Source: Rhodobium orientis
GTDB taxonomy: Bacteria > Pseudomonadota > Alphaproteobacteria > Rhizobiales > Rhodobiaceae
DNA: 64,000 nt
Assembly (NCBI RefSeq): GCF_003258835.1
Contig: NZ_NPEV01000001.1
Location: 62,001 to 126,000, forward strand
Direction of reading: 5' to 3'
In this document: positions 10,210-19,636 of the stretch, one piece after another
How the letters are laid out: each line of letters starts with the position of its first letter
Numbering within the stretch: position 1 is the stretch's first letter
Translations under genes and position numbers: made by a program
The notes under the pieces: model-generated
Databases searched by the model: none
What the model saw: the letters and a program-made list of their open reading frames with translations, nothing else
Told to the model about the DNA's origin: nothing

Positions 10210-10323
10210 TCAGTTGGAGCTGAACGTCATCAGTGCCGCGGCAACGCGACGGTTGGAAAAGTCGACTGCCGGACTCCAGACAAAGCGCTGGTCGCGACGG
10301 CGGCGGCGTAAAAAGCTGAACAT
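10210..10323 (-). CDS. Candidate 37-residue basic small protein
   Basis: An ATG at 10323 is preceded by a clear AAAGGA ribosome site with seven-base spacing and opens a 37-codon frame ending at TGA 10210. The product starts MFSFLRRRRRDQRF, has five consecutive arginines, and ends in a hydrophobic segment (VAAALMTFSS). I do not recognise a family. It may be a membrane-associated peptide or a leader. Evidence is the ribosome site, codon composition and the otherwise empty gap. Confidence 0.42.
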   Translation of the reverse strand: MFSFLRRRRRDQRFVWSPAVDFSNRRVAAALMTFSSN

Positions 10324-10760
10324 CGGTCTTTCCTTTGTGGGACGACGAAATCGCCGGGCTCTCGGCGCCGGCGATTAATTTCTATGCAGAGGATGACCAC
10401 TTAATAGGCATTCTATTGCTGATTGGTTAGGGGGGCAGAGGCAGGTCAGACCCGCCCGAAACGCATGGCTCAGTTACCGGATTTTCATGAAGCTATGCTT
10501 TCAGGACATATGACGGCGTTTTCCCGATCCAAATCCTGCTGGACGGCCTTGCGGGGGTGTGATAATCGCCTCGCCCATTCTTCCAACGGAGCCCGCCATG
10601 CGGCCGCTATCCCGACTGCGACGACGAAACCGGTCTTGTGACGCTGCGTCACGAGCCGTTCACGCCTGCTGACCGTCGCGTCCGGATCCTTTCGCAAAGA
10701 AAATCGCATGATCCCTTGGCGCCGGCCGGCCGGATCGCCAAATCGCATTTCGCGGACCCC
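10324..10760. other. Gap with no supported gene
   Basis: This 437-base stretch lies between the small ORF and the GNAT gene. It includes the AT-richer segment 10374-10420, which may carry the promoter of the minus-strand small ORF. A 24-codon frame from ATG 10598 (a GGAG-like site before it) is too short and arginine-rich to support. No tRNA or obvious hairpin terminator was seen. Confidence 0.5.
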
Positions 10761-11309
10761 ATGATCATGTCGATACAAAGCCCCCAGATAGAGCTGGAAT
10801 CCCCGGGCGACGACGCCGATATCGAAGCCCTGCACGAAACCGCCTTCGGGCCGGGCCGCTTCGCGCGGACCGCGTTCCGGCTGCGCGAGGGCGTGCCGCA
10901 CGATCCCGCGCTTTCGTTCGTCGTGCGCCGGGACGGCGGGCTCGTCGGATCGGTGCGGCTGACGCCGATCGATATCGGCGGGGTGTCGGGGCTTTTGCTC
11001 GGCCCGCTCGCCGTGCTGCCGGCCTTCAAGAACAATGGCATTGGCAAGGCGCTGGTGCGCCATTCGGTGGCGGCGGCGAGGGCCGGGATGGCGGCAAGCG
11101 GCCACCGGCTGGTGCTCTTGGTCGGCGACGAGCCCTATTACGGGCCTCTCGGGTTCAAACGGGCGCGGCCGGGCGCTTTGACCCTGCCGGGGCCGGTCGA
11201 TCCCTACCGGCTGCTGCTGGCCGAACTCCAAGAGGGCGCGGCGGATGCCGCGCACGGCGCGGTGACGTCCGGACGGGTTTTGGCGGGCGCAGCGGCCGTC
11301 GAAGGTTAG
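10761..11309 (+). CDS. GNAT N-acetyltransferase, YhbS-like
   Basis: The 182-residue enzyme has the YhbS-type GNAT layout: a substrate-side segment (LHETAFGPGRFARTAFRLRE), the acetyl-CoA loop in the region PAFKNNGIGKALV (about 86-98), and the characteristic VGDEPYYGPLGFKRA motif near residue 130. The acceptor is unknown. I start at ATG 10761; ATG 10767 is equally possible, and the frame upstream to 10638 is not GNAT-like. Its stop overlaps the stop of the convergent membrane gene by four bases. Confidence 0.82.
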   Translation: MIMSIQSPQIELESPGDDADIEALHETAFGPGRFARTAFRLREGVPHDPALSFVVRRDGGLVGSVRLTPIDIGGVSGLLLGPLAVLPAFKNNGIGKALVRHSVAAARAGMAASGHRLVLLVGDEPYYGPLGFKRARPGALTLPGPVDPYRLLLAELQEGAADAAHGAVTSGRVLAGAAAVEG

Positions 11310-13378
11310 CGTCCTTCGCGGAACCAGGTGAGCGACAGGATCCCCAGGAGCAGGGCGAGGCCAAGGAGGCCGGCGAAAAGCGGCAACCGGTCGATGCCTT
11401 TCAGCACGCTGGCGTCCGTCGTTCTCAGTCCGATCCAGCCGGAGCCGGCAAAGGCTGTCCCGCCTTTCAAGGCGACGACGTTCGGCACGTCGATGTCGCC
11501 GCCATCGCTCGTAAGACGGCGGACGCTGCCGCGCGTCTCCTCGGCCATCGGCCGCAGATTCTCGTCGGTGGAGCGCATGGCCGAGAATTCGCGCGGATTG
11601 GCCGGGCCGACGGAGGCGAGCGCCGTGCGGGTGCCATCGCTTGCCGAATAAAGCCCGATCTCGCTCGCCGGCACGACGGCTTCCCACAGGCCCGGATCAA
11701 GCCGCTGCAGGTCCACCGTCTCGGTGGTGCCCGTCGGGGCGGTCACCGTCACCGGATCGACCGTCTCGCCAAGGGTCTGGCGGCGCACGACGAGGTCGCG
11801 GCCGCGGGCCTCCAGCGTGATGCCTTCCTCTTCCAGGTCCGGTTCCTTCATCAGCCAGTGGGCAAGGCGCCTCAAGAGCGGGCCGTGCGGGCCGCCATTC
11901 TCGAAGGAGCGCGCCCACAGCCAGACATGGTCGGACAGCAAGAGGGCGACGCGGCCCTTGTCGACGCGCGACAGCACCAGCAGCGGCTGGTTGTCGGCGC
12001 CGGTCATGACCGTCTGGCCGGTGGCGGTTTCCGCTGCAATCAGCCGGAACCAGCGGCTCCAGTCGGGCGGATCGCTGGCCGCGCCCGGCAGGCCGCGGGT
12101 CACCGGGTGGCGCTCGCCCAGTTCGTTGACATGGGCCCGGTAGGGCTGTTCCAGCACGACCCCGGTCGGCGTCGCCGGCAGCACCTCGGCGAGTGTCGTG
12201 CGCGACAGGCTGCCGGGATCGGCGAAGTCGGGGCCGGCGGCGATCAGGATGGCGCCGCCGTTGCGGACATATTGCGTGATGTTGTCGAAATAGAGCGAGG
12301 GCAGCACGCCGCGCCGGCGGTAGCGGTCGAAGATGATGAGATCGAACTCGTCGATCTTTTCGGAAAACAGCTCGCGGGTCGGAAAGGCGATCAGCGAGAG
12401 CTGGTTGATCGGCGTGCCGTCCTGCTTCGACGGCGGCCTTAGAATCGTGAAGTGGACGAGGTCGACCGAGGCGTCGGACTTCAGCAGGTCGCGCCAGGTG
12501 CGCTCGCCGGAATGGGGCTCGCCGGAGACGAGCAGCACGCGCAGGTTCTCGCGGATGCCCTTGACGGCGACGACGGCACGGTTGTTCTGGGTCGTCAGCT
12601 CTGCCGGGTGGCCGTCGATCTCGAACTCGAAGATGTTCTTGCCGCCATGGGTGATCTCGACCGGCACCTCGGTCTTTTCCCCGGGCACCATGACGACGGC
12701 GCCGACCTCGTCGTCATTGCGGCGGATGACCATGCGGGCCGGGCTCTGGTCGCCGCCCTCGTCGACATAGCGCAGGACCACGGTCTGTTCGGAACCGACG
12801 AGGCCGTAGCGCGGCGCGCGTTCGACGACGATGCGCCGGTCCTGCTCGTCCTTGCGGCCGGTGAGGAGCACGTGCAGGGGCCCGTCGAAGCCGAAGCTTT
12901 CCGCGCTCTTGGGAACGTCGTGCACCTGGCCGTCGGTGATCATCAGCGTTCCGGCGAAGCGTTCCGGCGGCACGTCGGCAAGGCTTTCCGCCAGCCTGTC
13001 GAAGAGCTCGGTGCCGTCGGCGGTGCCGCTGTCGTCGCGGCCGGCCTCGACGATCCGGGTCTCGACATTGCGCAGGTGCGACAGCCGTTCGGTGAGCGCC
13101 GCAAGCGCTGCGTCCGTCGCCTCGGTGCGGCCGGAGAGCGCCTGGCTTTCGGATCGGTCGACGACGATGGCGGCAACGCTGGTCAGCGGCTCGCGGTTCT
13201 CGCGCTGGATCGAGGGATCGAGCAGGGCGAGGATGAGAAGGACGAGCGCGGCGGCGCGCAGCGGCGCTCCGCGCTGGCGGCGCCAGAAGGCGACCGCCAT
13301 GAGCACCAGGGCGACGGCGGCTGCCGCCAGGATCAGCGGCAGCGGCAGCAGCGGGGCGGTGTCGATCGACCAGGTCAT
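11306..13378 (-). CDS. Large VWA-like membrane protein of the MoxR cluster
   Basis: The 690-residue protein has two N-terminal membrane helices (about 10-30 and 40-58), a long periplasmic part and a C-terminal helix (about 663-683). A von Willebrand A-like segment follows the second helix, with an intact MIDAS-type DxSxS in VVDRSES (about 72-78). The middle (about 375-480) resembles a glutamine-amidotransferase-like fold (FDLIIFDRYR; GGAILIAAGPDF). Proteins of this kind accompany MoxR ATPases and DUF58/DUF4159 proteins; they are thought to assist metal insertion or envelope integrity, but no function is proven. It is the last gene of the four-gene unit, nine bases after the DUF4159 gene. Confidence 0.75.
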   Translation of the reverse strand: MTWSIDTAPLLPLPLILAAAAVALVLMAVAFWRRQRGAPLRAAALVLLILALLDPSIQRENREPLTSVAAIVVDRSESQALSGRTEATDAALAALTERLSHLRNVETRIVEAGRDDSGTADGTELFDRLAESLADVPPERFAGTLMITDGQVHDVPKSAESFGFDGPLHVLLTGRKDEQDRRIVVERAPRYGLVGSEQTVVLRYVDEGGDQSPARMVIRRNDDEVGAVVMVPGEKTEVPVEITHGGKNIFEFEIDGHPAELTTQNNRAVVAVKGIRENLRVLLVSGEPHSGERTWRDLLKSDASVDLVHFTILRPPSKQDGTPINQLSLIAFPTRELFSEKIDEFDLIIFDRYRRRGVLPSLYFDNITQYVRNGGAILIAAGPDFADPGSLSRTTLAEVLPATPTGVVLEQPYRAHVNELGERHPVTRGLPGAASDPPDWSRWFRLIAAETATGQTVMTGADNQPLLVLSRVDKGRVALLLSDHVWLWARSFENGGPHGPLLRRLAHWLMKEPDLEEEGITLEARGRDLVVRRQTLGETVDPVTVTAPTGTTETVDLQRLDPGLWEAVVPASEIGLYSASDGTRTALASVGPANPREFSAMRSTDENLRPMAEETRGSVRRLTSDGGDIDVPNVVALKGGTAFAGSGWIGLRTTDASVLKGIDRLPLFAGLLGLALLLGILSLTWFREGR

Positions 13379-13387
13379 CCGTTGCCC

Positions 13388-16210
13388 CTATTGCCCGAGC
13401 CGTTCCAGCAGCGCCGGGATGTGCACCTGGTCGGCCTTGTAGTTGCCGGTCAGGGTGTACATGACGATGTTGACGCCGACGCGGAACGACCATTCGCGCT
13501 GGAACGGGTCTGGCGACGACATCGGCAGGTAGAAGCGGCCGTCGTCGGTGACCGCCCAGGCGCCGGCGAAATCGTTGGAGGTGATGAGGATCGGCGAGAC
13601 GCCGTCGCCGGTGCTGACCGGGCGGTCGGGCCGTGCCTCGCCTTTCGGGGTCGCTTCGGTCCAGAGCTGGCCGTCGGCCCAGCGGCCGGGATAGGTCTGT
13701 AGCAGATAGAAGGCCTTGGAGAGCACGTGGTCGGCCGGCACGGGCTCTAACGGCGGAATGTCCAGATTGGCAAGGATCTCGCGCAGCTTGGCGGTCGCCG
13801 GGGTGATGCCCGGCGCATTGCCGCCGGCCGGCTGGGTGTAGGCGTCGCCGGTGTCGAACAGCACCGTGCCGCCGTTCTTCATATAGGCATCGACCCTTGC
13901 CATGGTTTGCTGGGTCGGGGCGTCGGCCTCCGGGTCGATCGGCCAGTAGATCAGCGGATAGAAGGCGAGTTCGTCGCTGGCAACGTCGACGCCCATGGGC
14001 TCGCCCGGCTCCAGCGCCGTCCTCTGGGTGAGGAACTGGGTCAGGCCCATCAGGCCGCGGCGGCTGACCGTGTCGATGGTCTCGTTGCCGGTGATGACAT
14101 AGGCGAGCCGGGTGGAGAGCGTCGCTTCCAGCGCTTTCTGGTCGGCGGCGGAAAGTTCCTGGGCCGAGGCCGGGCGCGGCACGGCGAGCATCATCGCGGT
14201 GGCGGCCGCGAGAAGAATACCGGCGGCGCGGCGGCGATGCCAGAAGGTCGCGAGGCCGCCGGCGATCAGGATGACGGCGACGGTGTCGATCAGGATAAGC
14301 GCCAGCGCGATGCCGAAGAGGAGGCCGCGCAGGGATCGCGGTCCGGTGACGTCATAGGACGCGATGGTCGCCGTGCCGCCGAGCGGGCCGAGGTCGAGCG
14401 GGGCAAGGCTGGCGTCCGGCTTCAGGAGATTTAACGCAAAGAACGCCTCGCTGGCGCCATAGAGCCCCGGCGGATGGGTGCGGCCGGGCACGGCTGAGGC
14501 AAGCTGGGCCTCGCCGATCGGCTCGGCCTCGGCCGGCGGCGCGGACAGCGTGCCGAATCCGTCGAGCGTGCGCAGCGGGGCGAGCACAGCGGCCTCGCCA
14601 TTGGCGTCGGTTGCCGCGTCGGCCTCGGTGCGGGCGGAAAAGGCGACGATCCGCTGCAGCATCTCCACGAAGACGCCGGAAAGCGGCAGGTTCGACCAGT
14701 CGGTGTCTGCAGTGACGTGAAAGAGCACCAGCCAGCCGTCGCCATGGCGGGCGGCGGTGACCAGCGGCGTGCCGTCGGCAAGGCTCGCCCAGGTCTTGTC
14801 GGGCAGGTCCGGGTCGGGCTCGGCCAGCACCTGGCGGGTGACGGTGACGTCTTCGGGCAGGCGCAGGTCGGCGAAGGGGCCGTTCTCGGAGAAATTGGCG
14901 AGCGCCTGGGGCTGCTCCCAGGTCAGGCTGCCGCCGAGGCTGCGGTCGCCGGAGCGCAGGCGCACCGGCACCAGATCGTCCGTGCTGGAGGCAAGGCGCG
15001 GGCCGGCGAACCGGACCAGCACGCCGCCGCCGCGCACCCATTTTTCCAGCGGATCGCGGGCCGCCGGCACCAGCGTGCCGATATCGGCCATGGCGATCAC
15101 GGAAATGCCGGCATCGACGAGTTCCGGGATCGCCGCGGTGACGTCGTCCTTTTCCGGAATGCGGATGTTGGCGAAGGGATTGAGGGCGCGGGTGAGATAG
15201 TGCAGCGAAGCGAGCAGGGGCTGGGCCGTTTCCGTGGCATCGCTGGCCAGCAGGCCGATGGTGCGCCGGCGCCAGCGCTCGTCGAGGAGTTGGACGCTGC
15301 CGGCGGTCTCGCCGCCGACCGCGGCAAGGCGCGCGATCTCGTTGCGCAGCTCCACCGGCAGGTCGAAGCGGGCCTCGGTGTCGTTGGCGCCGGTCTCGAA
15401 GCGGAACGGCGCGGTGCCGAGGACAAAACCCTTGCGGTCGCGGGCCTCGATGAGGCCGTTATCGGGTCCAAGGCCGCCGGTGCGCAGGATCTTGACCGTC
15501 AGCGCGTCCGGGTCGTTGGCGGCGCCGGCAAGGCCAACCGGCGAGGCGCCCTCGCGTTCATAGATGGTGACCGGCGCGTCGCCGGCGATCTGGGCGAGGG
15601 CGGTGCCGAGGGCCGATCCCGAGCCGTCGTCGACCTCGTCGGCGAGCCAGATGATCTCGCCAGGCGGGGTGTCTGAGGCGGCCTCGTTAAGGGCCTCGAC
15701 GAGGCCGCCGCGGTCGCTGAAATAGGGGCGCGGGGCGATGGCGCGGAGCCGGTTGCGGGCCTCTTCCGGGTCCGTCGGCACGATCTCCTGGCGGGCGCCG
15801 TCGGCGGTGGCGACCAGCAGCACCGGCCGCTCGCCGTCCTTGGCCTTGTCGATGGCGCGTTCGGCGACCGTCACGCGGGCGTCCCAGCCGGTCGCGGCCG
15901 GCCAGCCATTGTCCATGACGATCCACATCGGCCCGTCGGCGGAGGTGCGCTCCAGCGCCGGGCGCCAGATCGGCTCGGCGAGTGCCAGGATGATCGCGGC
16001 GGCTGCGGCAAGGCGCAGCAGCGTCAGCCACCAGGGACTGCGCGACGGTGTCTCCTCCCGGTGGGCGATTTCGGCCAGGAGCCGGGTCGGCGGGAAGTCG
16101 ATCTCGCGCGGCCGCGGCGGCACCAGCTTCAGGAGCCACCAGATGGCGATGAGGAGCGCGAGGGCGGCGAGCATTGCCGGGGCACCGAAGCCTAGGGGAA
16201 GCCAGCTCAT
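13388..16210 (-). CDS. DUF4159 and BatA-like N-terminal membrane protein
   Basis: The 940-residue protein begins with a BatA-type membrane domain (two helices at about 10-28 and 60-80), then a VWA-like region whose MIDAS has been lost: the expected DxSxS reads DNGWP (about 99-103). A further membrane helix lies near 640-665, and the C-terminal 210 residues form a DUF4159 domain (starting around SAADQKALEATLSTRLAYVI), with FYPLIYWPID and the NGGTVLFDTGDAY segment. Its ATG overlaps the stop of the DUF58 gene (ATGA), so it is translationally coupled. Length and domain order are as expected for alphaproteobacterial homologues. Biochemical function is unknown. Confidence 0.82.
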   Translation of the reverse strand: MSWLPLGFGAPAMLAALALLIAIWWLLKLVPPRPREIDFPPTRLLAEIAHREETPSRSPWWLTLLRLAAAAAIILALAEPIWRPALERTSADGPMWIVMDNGWPAATGWDARVTVAERAIDKAKDGERPVLLVATADGARQEIVPTDPEEARNRLRAIAPRPYFSDRGGLVEALNEAASDTPPGEIIWLADEVDDGSGSALGTALAQIAGDAPVTIYEREGASPVGLAGAANDPDALTVKILRTGGLGPDNGLIEARDRKGFVLGTAPFRFETGANDTEARFDLPVELRNEIARLAAVGGETAGSVQLLDERWRRRTIGLLASDATETAQPLLASLHYLTRALNPFANIRIPEKDDVTAAIPELVDAGISVIAMADIGTLVPAARDPLEKWVRGGGVLVRFAGPRLASSTDDLVPVRLRSGDRSLGGSLTWEQPQALANFSENGPFADLRLPEDVTVTRQVLAEPDPDLPDKTWASLADGTPLVTAARHGDGWLVLFHVTADTDWSNLPLSGVFVEMLQRIVAFSARTEADAATDANGEAAVLAPLRTLDGFGTLSAPPAEAEPIGEAQLASAVPGRTHPPGLYGASEAFFALNLLKPDASLAPLDLGPLGGTATIASYDVTGPRSLRGLLFGIALALILIDTVAVILIAGGLATFWHRRRAAGILLAAATAMMLAVPRPASAQELSAADQKALEATLSTRLAYVITGNETIDTVSRRGLMGLTQFLTQRTALEPGEPMGVDVASDELAFYPLIYWPIDPEADAPTQQTMARVDAYMKNGGTVLFDTGDAYTQPAGGNAPGITPATAKLREILANLDIPPLEPVPADHVLSKAFYLLQTYPGRWADGQLWTEATPKGEARPDRPVSTGDGVSPILITSNDFAGAWAVTDDGRFYLPMSSPDPFQREWSFRVGVNIVMYTLTGNYKADQVHIPALLERLGQ

Positions 16211-17169
16211 CGCGCCGCCTCCGCCGTATCGCTGCGGTTCATCAGGACGACGTGGCCGTGGTCGCTTTCCGTCAGTCTATGGTGGAGGGCCAGCAGGGGT
16301 TCGGCCGCCGGCCTGTCGGTGTGGTGGATGATGAGCGTCCAGCCGAGCGGGTCGACGATGCGGGCAAGCCGCTCGCGCCGGGCGGCGAGGCGGTCGATAT
16401 AGGCCTGGCGCCAGGTCTCCGCGCGGCCGGCAACGACCCTGAGGCCGCTTTCCGGATCGAGGAATTCGGTGCGCCCGGCAAAGGGGAAGGTCTCTTCCAC
16501 CGGATCGAGGATCTGCACCAGATGGCCCCTTGCGCCATTGGCGGCGAGCTTTCGCACCCAGTCCTCAAGGACGTCGATGGGGTCGAGCAGGTCGGCGAAC
16601 AGGACGACGTCCGAGAACCGCTTCACGGCGGCAGTCTTCGGCAGGGCGATCGGCTCGGCGAAATGGCTGAGGGTGGTGGCGATGTGCTCGGCCGCGCCGC
16701 GGCTCGCCGTCGGGCGGGTCAGATCCAGGAGCCCGATGCGCTCGCCGGAGGCGGCGAGGAGATCGGCCAGCGCCAGCAGGAGGACCAGCGCCCGGTCGCG
16801 CTTGGAGCCGGGGGCAAGGTTTGAGCGGAAGGCCATCGACGGCGACAGGTCCGCCCAGAGCCAGACCGTGTGGGCGGCCTCCCATTCCAGTTCGCGGACG
16901 TAGAGGTGGTCGTCGCGGGCCGAGCGGCGCCAGTCGACGCGCTGCGCCGGCTCGCCCGGAACGAAGGGACGGAACTGCCAGAACGTCTCGCCGGGGCCGG
17001 GCTGGCGTCGTCCGTGCCAGCCGGCGGCGACGGTCACCGCAATGCGGCGGGCCTCGACCAGCAGATCCGGCAGGCTCGCCGCGACGGTGCGCGAATCGCG
17101 CAGGATCGCCGGCCAATGGGCATCGGCCGGCGCGTCCATCTCGGTTTTCGTCTGCTTCTTTATTGCCAT
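16207..17169 (-). CDS. DUF58 domain protein (MoxR partner)
   Basis: The 320-residue protein is a DUF58 protein with a VWA-type fold. The family box is seen in PGPGETFWQFRPFVPGEP and RVDWRRSARDDHLYVRE (about 57-95), and a MIDAS-type DxSxS is kept in WADLSPSM (about 109-116). DUF58 proteins are encoded next to MoxR ATPases and are proposed to link the ATPase to its substrates. No membrane helix is evident, unlike in many DUF58 proteins. It is read 33 bases after moxR and overlaps the next gene by four bases. Confidence 0.85.
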   Translation of the reverse strand: MAIKKQTKTEMDAPADAHWPAILRDSRTVAASLPDLLVEARRIAVTVAAGWHGRRQPGPGETFWQFRPFVPGEPAQRVDWRRSARDDHLYVRELEWEAAHTVWLWADLSPSMAFRSNLAPGSKRDRALVLLLALADLLAASGERIGLLDLTRPTASRGAAEHIATTLSHFAEPIALPKTAAVKRFSDVVLFADLLDPIDVLEDWVRKLAANGARGHLVQILDPVEETFPFAGRTEFLDPESGLRVVAGRAETWRQAYIDRLAARRERLARIVDPLGWTLIIHHTDRPAAEPLLALHHRLTESDHGHVVLMNRSDTAEAAR

Positions 17170-17202
17170 GCGGTCGGGCGGTGTCCGTAAAAGGTCGCCG
17201 GG

Positions 17203-18261
17203 TCAGGCGATGCGGGCAACGAGGCGGGAGATGACCTCGCGCACGGTGTGGCCGTCGGCGCGGGCGGCAAAGGTCAGCGCCATGCGGTGCTGCAGGACCG
17301 ATTCTGCGAGCGCCACCACGTCGTCGACGGAAGGCGCGAGGCGGCCGTCGAGCAACGCCCGTGCGCGCACCGTCAGCATCAGGGCCTGGCTGGCGCGCGG
17401 GCCGGGGCCCCAGGAAATGAGGCGGGCCTCCTGGTCCTCGCCGTCGCCGGGACGGGCCGAGCGGACAAGGTCGAGGATCGCTTCGACCACCGACTCTCCG
17501 GCCGGCAGGCGGCGCACCAGTTGCTGGAAGCGCATCAGTTCGCTGGAATTCAACACGGTTTCCGGCGGCGTCTCGGCCGCGCCCGTGGTCTCGATCAGGA
17601 TGCGGCGTTCCGCGTCGCGGTCCGGGTGGTGGATGTCGATCTGGGTCAGGAACCGGTCGAGCTGGGCTTCCGGCAGCGGATAGGTGCCTTCCTGCTCCAG
17701 CGGGTTCTGGGTGGCGAGCACATGGAACGGCGAGGGCAGGTCGTGCCGCGCGCCGGCGACCGTCACATGGTATTCCTGCATGGCCTGCAACAGCGCCGAT
17801 TGGGTGCGCGGGCTGGCGCGGTTGATCTCGTCGGCCATCAGGAGCTGGGCGAAGACCGGGCCGCGCACGAAGCGGAAGGAGCGAGTGCCGTCGGGCGACT
17901 GGTCGAGCACTTCCGAGCCGAGGATGTCGGACGGCATCAGGTCCGGCGTGAACTGGATGCGCCGCTCGTCGAGGCCCAGCACCGTGCCCATGGTCTCCAC
18001 CAGCTTGGTCTTGGCAAGGCCGGGCACGCCGACCAGCAGCCCGTGGCCGCCGGCAAGCACGGTCACCAGCGCCTTTTCCACCACCTCGCGCTGGCCGAAG
18101 ATGACGGTTTCGATGGCGCGGCGCGCCGCGACGATGCGCTCGACGGCGGCATCGGCTTCGCGCACGACGTCGGTGTCGTCGATTTCCTTGATGTCGGTGG
18201 TCACGTCTGTCCCGTCTGGCTGTTCCTGGAAAGGCTCGAGTCGCTGGAAGTTTGACAGCAT
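17203..18261 (-). CDS. moxR: MoxR-family AAA+ ATPase
   Basis: The 352-residue ATPase shows Walker A-type GVPGLAKTKLVE (about 78-89), Walker B LLMADEINRA (about 142-151), the sensor region ATQNPLEQEGTYPLPEAQLD and a C-terminal lid. MoxR proteins act as chaperones for maturation of metalloenzymes or envelope complexes together with VWA proteins; three such partners follow here. Walker A has Ala-Lys-Thr-Lys rather than the common GKT pattern, which is normal in MoxR. An in-frame GTG at 18204 is an alternative start. It diverges from the DUF1285 gene. Confidence 0.9.
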   Translation of the reverse strand: MLSNFQRLEPFQEQPDGTDVTTDIKEIDDTDVVREADAAVERIVAARRAIETVIFGQREVVEKALVTVLAGGHGLLVGVPGLAKTKLVETMGTVLGLDERRIQFTPDLMPSDILGSEVLDQSPDGTRSFRFVRGPVFAQLLMADEINRASPRTQSALLQAMQEYHVTVAGARHDLPSPFHVLATQNPLEQEGTYPLPEAQLDRFLTQIDIHHPDRDAERRILIETTGAAETPPETVLNSSELMRFQQLVRRLPAGESVVEAILDLVRSARPGDGEDQEARLISWGPGPRASQALMLTVRARALLDGRLAPSVDDVVALAESVLQHRMALTFAARADGHTVREVISRLVARIA

Positions 18262-18410
18262 TCAGCTTGTCACGCATCCCTATGAGGTCATTTAGGGAGG
18301 GACCTCGCCGCGTCACCATCGAAAGCGACGCGCGACCAAAGAAAGCGGCGTTTCCGGCGGAATGATGACGCCCGGCGACGCGCATATACAGGCAATACTT
18401 GGGAAGCAGA

Positions 18411-19001
18411 ATGGCAGATGCAGAAAGCCCGCTCGATGCGCTGGTGCGCAGAGCCGGCGGCCTGAAGGGCGGGAAACCGCCGATAGAGAACTGGAATCCG
18501 CCCGATTGCGGGCCGATCGACATGCGCATCGCCGCCGACGGCACCTGGTTCTACATGGGAACGCCGATCGGCCGGCAGCCGCTGGTCGAGCTCTTTGCCT
18601 CGGTGCTGAGGCGCGAGGAGAACGAGGAATATTACCTGGTCACGCCCGTTGAAAAAATCGTGATCGAGGTGGAGGACGCGCCGTTCGTCGCCGTGGAGAT
18701 GCATTCGGACGGTGACGGCGAGGGCCAGACGATCACCTTGCGCACCAATGTGGGCGACGTGGTCGTGGCCGGGCCAGAGCATCCCTTGCGCTTTGCCGTG
18801 GAAGAGGGAACCGGCGGCGTGAAGCCCTATATCCTCGTGCGGGGCCGGCTGGAAGCGCTGTTCGCGCGGCCGCTGCTCTACCAGCTCGTCGATCTCGGCA
18901 CGACGCGCGACGTCGACGGCGCGGCCCATTTCGGGGTGTGGAGCGGGGGCACGTTTTTCCCGATCCTTCCCGCAGCCGAGCTGGAGCGGCTGGCCCAATG
19001 A
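18411..19001 (+). CDS. DUF1285 family protein
   Basis: This 196-residue protein matches the DUF1285 family, small alpha/beta proteins common in proteobacteria with no established activity. Recognisable parts are the CGPIDMRIAADGTWFYMGTPI opening strands and the YYLVTPVEKIVIEVEDAPF segment. ATG 18411 is preceded by GGGAAG at good spacing; a TTG twelve bases upstream is less likely. The stop overlaps the ATG of the Nudix gene (ATGA 18998-19001), and the CCA enzyme follows, so the three form an operon divergent from moxR. Confidence 0.82.
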   Translation: MADAESPLDALVRRAGGLKGGKPPIENWNPPDCGPIDMRIAADGTWFYMGTPIGRQPLVELFASVLRREENEEYYLVTPVEKIVIEVEDAPFVAVEMHSDGDGEGQTITLRTNVGDVVVAGPEHPLRFAVEEGTGGVKPYILVRGRLEALFARPLLYQLVDLGTTRDVDGAAHFGVWSGGTFFPILPAAELERLAQ

Positions 19002-19636
19002 GCCTTTCAACAGATATCCGCCCGTTCAGCGTTGCCGACTTCCGGGCGCGGGTGGCGCGGCTGTCGACCCACGGCGATGGCGAGGCGGGCGACCATCTGA
19101 TCGATCCCGCGCTCGACCGGCTGCACGACCGGCACCTGCGCGATGCCGCGGTTCTGGTGCCGGTGGTGGCGCGCGAGCCGGAGGCGACGGTGCTGCTGAC
19201 CGTGCGCACCGAGCACCTGCCGTCCCATGCCGGCCAGATCGCCTTTCCCGGCGGCAAGATCGACGACGGGGACCGCTCCGCGCTCCATGCGGCCCTTCGC
19301 GAGGCGGAGGAGGAGATCGGGCTTGTCCGCGATGTCATCGAGCCGATCGGGCAACTGGAGCCCTATGTCTCCAATTCCGGCTTCCGGATCGTGCCGGTGC
19401 TGTCCGTCGTGGCGCCGGATTTCACATTGACGATCAACGAGCATGAGGTGGCCGACGCCTTCGAGGTGCCGCTCTCTTTTCTTATGACGACCTCCAACCA
19501 CCGGCGCTCGTCCAAGATCCACGAGGGGCTTTACCGCATGTTTTACGAAATGCCCTATGGTGACCGCTATATCTGGGGCGTGACCGCCGGCATCCTCCGG
19601 CGCATCTATGAGCGGCTTTATGGCGACGAGGCTTAA
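18998..19636 (+). CDS. Nudix hydrolase, CoA diphosphatase type (NudL-like)
   Basis: The 212-residue enzyme has a Nudix box running from the GGKIDDGD segment (about 84-91) to REAEEEIGL (about 100-108) and the CoA-pyrophosphatase hallmark HAGQIAFPGGKID just before it. Such enzymes cleave coenzyme A and acyl-CoA to 3',5'-ADP and phosphopantetheine derivatives. It begins inside the DUF1285 stop and overlaps the CCA enzyme start by 17 bases, indicating coupled translation. Confidence 0.9.
   Translation: MSLSTDIRPFSVADFRARVARLSTHGDGEAGDHLIDPALDRLHDRHLRDAAVLVPVVAREPEATVLLTVRTEHLPSHAGQIAFPGGKIDDGDRSALHAALREAEEEIGLVRDVIEPIGQLEPYVSNSGFRIVPVLSVVAPDFTLTINEHEVADAFEVPLSFLMTTSNHRRSSKIHEGLYRMFYEMPYGDRYIWGVTAGILRRIYERLYGDEA

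Noticed and set aside
10423-10641. 72-codon frame before the GNAT gene
   Set aside because: It needs a TTG start without a ribosome site and has no recognisable content.
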